Below are positions 25,689 to 32,506 of a stretch of DNA of 33,820 nt, one piece after another. How positions within the stretch are numbered: position 1 is the first letter of the stretch; every line of letters begins with the position of its first letter. Source of the stretch: JASEHD01 sp964471945 (GTDB lineage Bacteria > Bacteroidota > Ignavibacteria > UBA10030 > SZUA-254); the NCBI GenBank assembly GCA_964471945.1, contig CAYYIJ010000016.1:1-33820 (forward strand), given 5' to 3'. The notes under the pieces were generated by a model, which saw only the letters and a list, made by a program, of their open reading frames with translations, made no database searches and was not told the DNA's origin. A program made the position numbers and the translations under genes.

Positions 25689-26648
25689 ATGTTTATTAAA
25701 AAGAGACATATAAAATTCTATTATTCGGACGAACATCTGCAAATTCAAGAGATAAAATGGTTCCGGACGAAGGTTTTCGCAACGATTATAGGTTCAGTTA
25801 TTCTGGGTTTAACGTTGATATTAGCTGTTAACTACGCTTTTAATAATTTTTTTGTTTTAGGTAACTCTCGCATAAAATCCATAGTGCTTCAAAATCGAAT
25901 ATTGCAAGATCAATTGATTACATTCACTAATCGAACGCGTGCACTAGAAGGTACGTTAAGTAAGCTTAAGGATCAAGGGAATCAATTACGCTTGTTGGTT
26001 GATCTTCCGACATTGGACGCGGAGACAAGATCGGCGGGTACCGGTGGTGCAATAGATGAAACCGAATTTACACTCGATTCAGATAATTCCTCACTAGCAC
26101 TACAATCGATTCAAAAGATGCTCCAGAAATTATCAAGTGAAATGAAAGTTCAAGAACAAAGTTATAAGCAGATTGTAGAAAAACATGAGATGAATAAGGG
26201 ATATTTTGCTGCACTTCCGACAATAAAACCGATGACAGGATTCTACTCTAAACGAGGCTATGGGATGAGGCTACACCCGGTATTGGGAATTTCAAAAAAA
26301 CATGAAGGTATCGATATAGTGAATGATGTTGGAACCCCAGTCGTAACTACAGGAGACGGTACTGTCCAGTTAGCTGGACATAGTGGAAGCGGATTTGGTA
26401 TCGTAATTGTTATCAATCATGGATACGGTTACCAAACTGTATATGCACATCTATCAAAAGTTCTTGTTCGCAATGGACAACGTGTAAAGCGTGGCGATGT
26501 AATTGCAAAAAGCGGCAGATCGGGCTTGGTAAGCGGACCTCATTTACATTATGAAGTTCGGCGTAATGGTGTTTGCTTAAATCCAATGGATTTCTTTTTT
26601 GAAAATTTAGATATTATTAGTTCGAGAAAACAAATTGTTTCAAGATAA
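25689..26648 (+). CDS. M23 (LytM) metallopeptidase with transmembrane segment and coiled coil
   Basis: This is a membrane-anchored peptidoglycan endopeptidase-type protein. From the ATG at 25689 it has 319 residues: a short basic cytoplasmic head, one transmembrane helix (about residues 28-50, FATIIGSVILGLTLILAV), and a coiled-coil region (about 58-160). The M23 domain carries the zinc motifs HPVLGISKKHEGIDIV (H and D), VYAHLSKVLVRNGQRVKRGD and GPHLHYEVRRNG (HxH). All ligands are present, so catalysis is plausible. An in-frame TTG lies three codons upstream inside the -10 box, so the ATG is preferred. The same layout is common in cell-shape factors placed beside bactofilin genes, but none is seen here. 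Confidence 0.9.
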   Translation: MFIKKRHIKFYYSDEHLQIQEIKWFRTKVFATIIGSVILGLTLILAVNYAFNNFFVLGNSRIKSIVLQNRILQDQLITFTNRTRALEGTLSKLKDQGNQLRLLVDLPTLDAETRSAGTGGAIDETEFTLDSDNSSLALQSIQKMLQKLSSEMKVQEQSYKQIVEKHEMNKGYFAALPTIKPMTGFYSKRGYGMRLHPVLGISKKHEGIDIVNDVGTPVVTTGDGTVQLAGHSGSGFGIVIVINHGYGYQTVYAHLSKVLVRNGQRVKRGDVIAKSGRSGLVSGPHLHYEVRRNGVCLNPMDFFFENLDIISSRKQIVSR

Positions 26649-26693
26649 TCATCATTTGACAGTATTTATCAGAGAAAATGAGGAGATTATAAT

Positions 26694-26918
26694 ATGATTT
26701 GGACCATGGAACTTGCTTCGTATCTCGATGACGCACCGTGGCCCGCTACCAAAGAAGAATTAATTGATTATGCTTTTCGAACTGGTGCACCTAGTGAAGT
26801 TATTGAGAATTTAAATGAGTTGGAAGATTCAGACGAACCCTATGAAAGTATGGAAGAAATCTGGCCCGATTATCCATCGGAAAGTGATTTCTTTTTTACT
26901 GATGAAAATGAATATTAA
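26694..26918 (+). CDS. DUF2795-type small acidic protein
   Basis: The 74-residue protein carries a short helical motif matching the DUF2795 pattern: ELASYLDDAPWPATKEELIDYA near its start, given here as ELASYLDDAPWPATKEE and LIDYA, then an acidic tail with many Asp and Glu (ENLNELEDSDEPYESMEEIW). It has no membrane segment. A good GAGGAG ribosome binding site lies before the ATG at 26694. A second in-frame Met at residue 5 is possible. A strong rho-independent terminator follows, so it closes its transcription unit, probably starting with the M23 gene. The family function is unknown. Confidence 0.8.
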   Translation: MIWTMELASYLDDAPWPATKEELIDYAFRTGAPSEVIENLNELEDSDEPYESMEEIWPDYPSESDFFFTDENEY

Positions 26919-26959
26919 TTCTTTTCATTGCTGATAATAGGGGGTGAACATTTATCCAT

Positions 26960-26998
26960 AACCCATCCAGCAACGAACATGGATGGGTTTTTTATTTT
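26960..26998 (+). terminator. Rho-independent terminator
   Basis: AACCCATCC (26960-26968) and GGATGGGTT (26981-26989) form a perfect 9-bp stem with a 12-base loop. TTTTATTTT follows. It terminates the M23-DUF2795 unit ahead of the BamA-like gene. Confidence 0.88.
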
Positions 26999-27012
26999 AA
27001 TTTTTAACACGA

Positions 27013-29124
27013 ATGTTTTATAACTCAAGAAAAATAGCAGCTGTTATTACTTTGATATTATTTGCACCTATTATTCTTTTTGCTAGAATGACTTCTTACA
27101 TCGAAGAACAAGATAGTAGCGAAATAATAAATATTAAATTCGTAGGAAATAATGTTATTACACCAGACGACCTTAAGAATATAATCCATTCTAAAGAGAC
27201 CCCGTCAAAATTATCCCAATTTATTTATCGAAATATTAGTGAAAAACTCGGGTCAAAACCAGAATATTTTAATTCAGATATTCTTGGTGAAGACATTAAA
27301 CAACTCCAAACATTTTATCAACGTCGAGGTTATTATCATTCAGTCGTTTCATATGATACCCTTTTTGATTACACTCGTAACAGGATTACTATTCTATTTA
27401 ATATCGAAGAAAATCAACAATCTTTTATTGATAGTATATTGTATGTTGGATTAAATGAATTACCGCATAGTGTCAAATTAAAACTTTTTAAAGAATCTAT
27501 TATTAAAAGAGGAGAACCCTATCTTAGTGAAAAAACTTCTGCTGAAATTGCGCGCGTTTTAGATTTCTTATCCAATAATGGCTATCCATCTGCACGATAT
27601 GATTCGGAAAATTCGGGGGCGTACGAATATTTATCGACTAATAATTTCTTTCTCAAATTTACTTTTAGCCTCGGGATATATTGCACCTTAGGTGATGCAA
27701 GTATCAGGATAGACCCACCTCGTAAAGATCTCGTTGATAAGCTGGTTATCAGACATTTGGATTTTAAGTCGGGAGATATGTATAATCGTGAAAAAATTAT
27801 CTCCAGCGAACGTAATCTCAATCGACTTACCATTTTTGAATCGGCAAGGATAGATCACCCAAGTATTATCGACTCATCATCAAGCAACGTACTTCCTGTT
27901 GAGATATTTATTCGTCCTCGTGCAAAGAATGAAATTTCTCCTGAATTTATTGTATCAGATGAAGGTGGTTATTTCAATCTCGGTCTCGGTCTTGGTTATA
28001 CAAATAGGAACTTTTTCGGTGATGCAAGGACATTCAGCACTAATTTGCGGATTCGAACACAAGATATTCAGCGCTGGAATTTTAATGATGTATTTGATAA
28101 AAAAGGGCTGCGCGATTTATCAGTCAAAGGTGCAATCGAGTTTCAATTTCAGGTATTACAACCTTACTTTTTTGCAAGATCAATAAGTGCATCGTGGACA
28201 TCGAGTGTGAGTGCTGAGAAACAAGAACTATACATTCTATCCATCTTGAGAAATAAAGTCGGGTTTAGTAATCAATTTGCAATGTTTACATATGGATATT
28301 TAGATTGGACACTCGAACGTGTGCGTCCGGATATACTGCAAGATACTGTAGAATTGGAATCGGTTTTAAAAGTACTCCGACAAGAAGATCAACCTCAATT
28401 TAATTCTATATTGACTTTGACCTTACAGCGTGATAAAACAAATGATATTTTCTCTCCGACCGATGGATTTTTCAACAGTATATCAATCGAAGAGTCTGGT
28501 ATTCTTCAAAAGTATTTGCCAGGCATAACGGCGGGACTTCCGTTTACGCAGTACTATAAGCTCACACTCCTTGGTCGTTGGTACCAAGATTTGACATGGC
28601 GAAAATTTAATATCCTCGCGTGGAAATTGAAATCGGGGTACCAAAATAAATATGGTGAAAGTAAAAACAGCGATGTAAGTATTCCACTGAATCGGAGATT
28701 CTTCGCCGGTGGGAGCGGTAGTGTACGCGGATGGAATGCAAGAGAACTTGGCGCCATGCCTTCAGAACTGATTCAATTTGGAGGCAATTTTGTGTTCGAA
28801 GGTAATATTGAAATGCGTGTTAATCATTTCCAGGGTTGGGGAAAATTTGGTTTTATTAACCTCGAAAATATTTTAGGAGTTTATTTTCTCGATGTCGGAA
28901 ATATTTGGAGCGATATCACAAAGTTTGCACCAAAAGATATCGCTATAGGCGCTGGAATTGGATTAAGGTACGTTACTTTCTTTGGGCCATTCCGAATTGA
29001 TTACGGTATGCGGTTACACGATCCACTACGGAAGGAAGGAAATAGATCTGTTTTTCAGAAAAGGTTTTTTGCCGAGACTCTAAGTGACGGAGTCTTACAC
29101 TTCGGTATCGGGCATGTATTTTAA
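27013..29124 (+). CDS. BamA/TamA (Omp85) family outer-membrane assembly protein
   Basis: The 703-residue protein has a signal peptide (about residues 1-24) and a periplasmic part with POTRA-type repeats. The first begins INIKFVGNNVITPDDL near residue 40 and others are visible to about residue 310. The C-terminal beta-barrel of the Omp85 superfamily follows. The barrel signature RRFFAGGSGSVRGWNARELG near residue 562 holds the VRGW equivalent of the conserved VRGF/Y motif. The end GLRYVTFFGPFRIDYGMRL precedes a short tail. BamA itself and TamA-like or other Omp85 proteins cannot be separated by sequence alone. The number of POTRA domains (about three) is lower than the five of classical BamA, so a paralogue such as a TamA-like protein is more likely. 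Confidence 0.85.
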   Translation: MFYNSRKIAAVITLILFAPIILFARMTSYIEEQDSSEIINIKFVGNNVITPDDLKNIIHSKETPSKLSQFIYRNISEKLGSKPEYFNSDILGEDIKQLQTFYQRRGYYHSVVSYDTLFDYTRNRITILFNIEENQQSFIDSILYVGLNELPHSVKLKLFKESIIKRGEPYLSEKTSAEIARVLDFLSNNGYPSARYDSENSGAYEYLSTNNFFLKFTFSLGIYCTLGDASIRIDPPRKDLVDKLVIRHLDFKSGDMYNREKIISSERNLNRLTIFESARIDHPSIIDSSSSNVLPVEIFIRPRAKNEISPEFIVSDEGGYFNLGLGLGYTNRNFFGDARTFSTNLRIRTQDIQRWNFNDVFDKKGLRDLSVKGAIEFQFQVLQPYFFARSISASWTSSVSAEKQELYILSILRNKVGFSNQFAMFTYGYLDWTLERVRPDILQDTVELESVLKVLRQEDQPQFNSILTLTLQRDKTNDIFSPTDGFFNSISIEESGILQKYLPGITAGLPFTQYYKLTLLGRWYQDLTWRKFNILAWKLKSGYQNKYGESKNSDVSIPLNRRFFAGGSGSVRGWNARELGAMPSELIQFGGNFVFEGNIEMRVNHFQGWGKFGFINLENILGVYFLDVGNIWSDITKFAPKDIAIGAGIGLRYVTFFGPFRIDYGMRLHDPLRKEGNRSVFQKRFFAETLSDGVLHFGIGHVF

Positions 29125-29133
29125 GGATTGCCA

Positions 29134-30237
29134 ATGAGTTGGACGAAAGTTATTGATCAAACTCGCGTAAAAGAGATTATCATTTCTTCTCTTAATCGCA
29201 ACCGGTTAGCACATGCTTATCTCTTTTCGGGTCCTGAAGGTTCTGGTAAATTTGCGATGGCTATTGAAATTGCTAAGGTGCTAAATTGCGAGCGGGCTAA
29301 TTGTCAAGCATGTGATAATTGTTCTAATTGTAAAAATATTCAATTCCTTCAGCATTCAAATTTGAATCTTATTTTCCCGTTACCGGTAGGTAAGAATGAA
29401 AAATCGAACGATTCACCAACTAACAAGTTATCAGATGATGTTATTTCATTAATACATGAACAAACTAAGCTCAAAAGTCAAAATCCCTATCATATTATTT
29501 CAATTCCAAAGGCAAATGCGATTAAGATAAATAGTATTCGTGAGATCAGAAGGGAAGCTGCAATGAGTCTTTCTGGGAGGGGGAAGAAAGTTTTTATCAT
29601 CATAGATGCAGAAAAAATGAATGAGGAAGCTTCTAATGCATTGCTAAAAACTCTTGAAGAACCGCATGAAGATACACTCTTGATTTTATTGACTGCACAT
29701 CCGGACTTGCTTTTACAGACCATTATTTCCCGATGCCAGCATATTCGATTTGACTCATTGAATGAGGATACGATACAAAAGGTGCTCCATGAGGAACGAG
29801 GCATTGAACATGATAGGGCAAAAGTGATTGCCCGTATTGCGAAAAGTAACTTTTCACGTGCTTTACAGTACATAGATACTGATTTGCTAAGTCGCCAACA
29901 ATTTGCTGTCGACCTTTTTCGAATTATGTTGTTTAAGTCGAGACAAGAGTTAGTCGGCAAGATAGAACAGATTATGAAAACATATATGAAGGCCGAGATC
30001 GAGGAAATGCTTGTAATATTAAGCCAATGGTTAAATGATGCAATGAAGCTTAGTGAAGGGATAGTCAATAATGTTGAGGATGAATCCTTGAATAAGTTTG
30101 TTGTGAAATATCCACGATGGAATTATTCAATTTCTCATGAACTAATCGAGAGAGCTGTTTCACTTATCAATAAAAATGTTTATATTCCACTTATCTTAAT
30201 AGATCTAACAATTAAAATTAAACGATGTACGGATTAA
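29134..30237 (+). CDS. holB: DNA polymerase III delta-prime subunit
   Basis: This is the clamp-loader delta-prime subunit, an AAA+ ATPase-fold protein. From the ATG at 29134 it has 367 residues. It has a Walker A-like GPEGSGKFAMAIEIAK near residue 32. A Cys cluster follows (CERANCQACDNCSNC), resembling the zinc module of delta-prime and tau. The box VFIIIDAEKMNEEASNALLKTLEEP is given here as VFIIIDAEKMNEEAS and NALLKTLEEP, and the SRCQHIRF sensor follows. An upstream in-frame TTG adds two residues, but AAGGA six bases before the ATG supports 29134. It lies between the BamA-like gene and metG, with a 42-base gap to metG. Confidence 0.88.
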   Translation: MSWTKVIDQTRVKEIIISSLNRNRLAHAYLFSGPEGSGKFAMAIEIAKVLNCERANCQACDNCSNCKNIQFLQHSNLNLIFPLPVGKNEKSNDSPTNKLSDDVISLIHEQTKLKSQNPYHIISIPKANAIKINSIREIRREAAMSLSGRGKKVFIIIDAEKMNEEASNALLKTLEEPHEDTLLILLTAHPDLLLQTIISRCQHIRFDSLNEDTIQKVLHEERGIEHDRAKVIARIAKSNFSRALQYIDTDLLSRQQFAVDLFRIMLFKSRQELVGKIEQIMKTYMKAEIEEMLVILSQWLNDAMKLSEGIVNNVEDESLNKFVVKYPRWNYSISHELIERAVSLINKNVYIPLILIDLTIKIKRCTD

Positions 30238-30279
30238 AACAATCATACCAGTCGATGGAACATCATAGAAAGGATTGTA

Positions 30280-32313
30280 GTGAAGCGAGATTTTAAGCGT
30301 ATACTTGTTACGGCTGCGCTGCCTTATGCGAATGGGAAAATACATTTAGGACATTTGGCTGGAGCATATTTGCCAGCTGACATCTACGTGCGTTATCAAC
30401 GGTCAATGAAACGAGAAGTTATTTTCATCTGCGGCTCAGATGAACATGGTGTTCCTATTACCATTACTGCCGATCAAGAGAAAATAACCCCTCAAGCTGT
30501 CGTTGATCGTTATCATATGTTGAATAAAAGTGCATTTGAAAAATTCGGGATGAGTTTTGACAACTATTCACGAACATCTCTGCCGCTCCATCATGAGACA
30601 GCGAGCGAATTCTTTTTGAAACTCTATAATGCTGGTATTCTAAAAGAAAAAAAAGAGAAACAACTCTATGATGAGAAAGCAAATATGTTTTTGCCAGATC
30701 GATATGTTGAAGGAATTTGCCCTATCTGCAGTAACCCTGAAGCTCGCGGTGATCAATGTGAGAAGTGCGGAACGTTTCTCAACCCAGCCGAGCTAAAAAA
30801 CCCGATAAGTAAAATTACAGGGGAAACACCGACTGTTCGTGAAACTACCCATCTTTTTTTTCCACTGGGTGATTACCAGAAAAAGTTAGAGGATTATATT
30901 TTGGCAGCCGATAAACGTGATGGGTGGAAAGAAAATGTACTTCAATATTGTAGAGGATGGTTCAAAGAGGGATTGCAGGATAGGGCTGTGACGCGCGACC
31001 TCCAGTGGGGTGTGAAAGTTCCACTTGAAGGTTTTGAGAATAAAGTTTTATATGTTTGGTTCGATGCAGTGTTAGGATATATCTCTTCTTCAAAAGAATG
31101 GGCTGAACATAATAACACATCAGAGTCATGGAAAAATTACTGGCTTGATTCATCGACAAAATATGTTGCGTTTATAGGCAAAGATAATGTTGTATTCCAC
31201 TGCATTGTTTTTCCGGCAATGTTGATGGCATGGAATGAAAACAGCACCGATAAATTTATTCTTCCTGAAAATGTTCCGGCGAATGAATTTCTTAACTTTG
31301 AAGGGCAAAAATTTTCGAAGAGCCGTGGGTGGGGCATTGATGTTGATGAGTTTTTAGGTGAATTCACTCCCGATTCACTTCGCTACACTCTGACGATGAA
31401 TCTTCCTGAAGCGCGCGATGCTGATTTTTATTGGAAAGATTTTCAAGCACGTAATAACAACGAGCTTGCGGATATTCTTGGTAATTTTGTAAATCGCACA
31501 CTCACATTTGCGCATAAAAACTTTGGTGGTGTTATTCCCGCACTCGGTTCCTTAAATGAACTCGATGAAGGTTTGTTAAATCAACTCAAAGTTGTTCCCA
31601 AAACTGCCGGTGATTATTTTGAGCATTATCGGTTTCGGGATGGCACACTCGAGGTAATGAATTTAGCACGCTTTGCTAACAAATATTTTAACGACAGCGA
31701 GCCGTGGAAAACATTGAAAGCAAATCCTGAACGTTGTGTTACGACAATAAATCTTTGTTTGCAGGTTACTCGTTCGTTGGCTGTCTTGATCGAACCAGTG
31801 ATGCCCTTCGCTGCAACGAATCTTTGGAAAATATTGAATCTTCCAGGTACGCCCTCGGAAGTGGGTTGGTTGAGTGCTGAAACACCTTCATTGAAATCTG
31901 GACATATACTTGGCTCTCCAACTATTCTGTTTTCTAAAATTGAAGATGTGCTAATTCAAAAATATATTAATAACCTCCCAATGAAACATATAATTACGTT
32001 CGAAGATTTCCAGAAAATTGATCTCCGGGTTGCAAAGGTTCTGGCAGCAGAAAAGGTTCCGAAATCGGAAAAACTGGTAAAACTACAAATTTCAATCGGT
32101 TCTGAAGAGAGACAGATCGTTGCTGGAATTGCCCAACACTATACACCTGAACAACTTATAGGGAAGAAGATCGTTGTTGTTGCCAATCTTGCTCCAGCTA
32201 AACTTTTGGGAGAAGAATCTCGTGGGATGTTGTTAGCTGCCTCAAATGATTCGGGGAATCTTGCAATTATTACAATTGAGAAAGATATTGATGAGGGCAG
32301 TGTAGTAAAATAG
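30280..32313 (+). CDS. metG: Methionyl-tRNA synthetase with C-terminal tRNA-binding domain
   Basis: MetG charges tRNA-Met, including the initiator. The 677-residue protein has the HIGH-type motif HLGHLAG near residue 22 and the zinc knuckle CPICSNPEARGDQCEKCG near residue 147. The KMSKS-type loop FSKSRGWGID is near residue 345, and the anticodon-binding helical domain follows. The last 105 residues are a Trbp111/EMAPII-type tRNA-binding OB fold (FQKIDLRVAKVLAAEKVPKSEKL and GKKIVVVANLAPAKLLGEES), which drives dimerisation and tRNA binding in this class; the first block is split here as FQKIDLRVAKVLAAE and KVPKSEKL. The start is a GTG at 30280 with AAAGGA upstream. No ATG lies near the N-terminus. 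Confidence 0.96.
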   Translation: MKRDFKRILVTAALPYANGKIHLGHLAGAYLPADIYVRYQRSMKREVIFICGSDEHGVPITITADQEKITPQAVVDRYHMLNKSAFEKFGMSFDNYSRTSLPLHHETASEFFLKLYNAGILKEKKEKQLYDEKANMFLPDRYVEGICPICSNPEARGDQCEKCGTFLNPAELKNPISKITGETPTVRETTHLFFPLGDYQKKLEDYILAADKRDGWKENVLQYCRGWFKEGLQDRAVTRDLQWGVKVPLEGFENKVLYVWFDAVLGYISSSKEWAEHNNTSESWKNYWLDSSTKYVAFIGKDNVVFHCIVFPAMLMAWNENSTDKFILPENVPANEFLNFEGQKFSKSRGWGIDVDEFLGEFTPDSLRYTLTMNLPEARDADFYWKDFQARNNNELADILGNFVNRTLTFAHKNFGGVIPALGSLNELDEGLLNQLKVVPKTAGDYFEHYRFRDGTLEVMNLARFANKYFNDSEPWKTLKANPERCVTTINLCLQVTRSLAVLIEPVMPFAATNLWKILNLPGTPSEVGWLSAETPSLKSGHILGSPTILFSKIEDVLIQKYINNLPMKHIITFEDFQKIDLRVAKVLAAEKVPKSEKLVKLQISIGSEERQIVAGIAQHYTPEQLIGKKIVVVANLAPAKLLGEESRGMLLAASNDSGNLAIITIEKDIDEGSVVK

Positions 32314-32324
32314 AAAATATTGAT

Positions 32325-32391
32325 AGCCGGTGTCCTTTCCGTTGTCCTTTCAGCCAGGCTTGCTTCAATGGTAAGATAACACCGGCTTTCT
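32325..32391 (+). terminator. Possible terminator after metG
   Basis: AGCCGGTGT (32325-32333) pairs with ACACCGGCT (32379-32387), a perfect 9-bp stem followed by TTCTTAATTT. The 45-base interior holds a small AGCC-A-GGCT palindrome and two TGTCCTTT repeats. The long interior makes it less typical, but the position just after metG fits. Confidence 0.5.
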
Positions 32392-32451
32392 TAATTTCCC
32401 TAATTACCTTTGCGTGGTAACGATCTCTAAGCACACGAACTAAAAAAATAC

Positions 32452-32480
32452 TTGACAAAGAGTTTGAATTTTGTTATACT
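32452..32480 (+). promoter_or_regulatory. Consensus promoter of the terminal recombinase gene
   Basis: TTGACA (32452-32457), a 17-base spacer, and TATACT (32475-32480) give a near-perfect sigma-70 site, the strongest in the window. The recombinase TTG start at 32507 is about 20 bases after the expected transcription start. Confidence 0.75.
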
Positions 32481-32506
32481 ATACCCAACAAATCTTTGGG
32501 CTAGAA

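Noticed and set aside
29490..30068. Minus-strand open frame of 192 codons inside holB
   Set aside because: It is a low-complexity shadow rich in Ser, Ile and Cys, antisense to conserved clamp-loader motifs.
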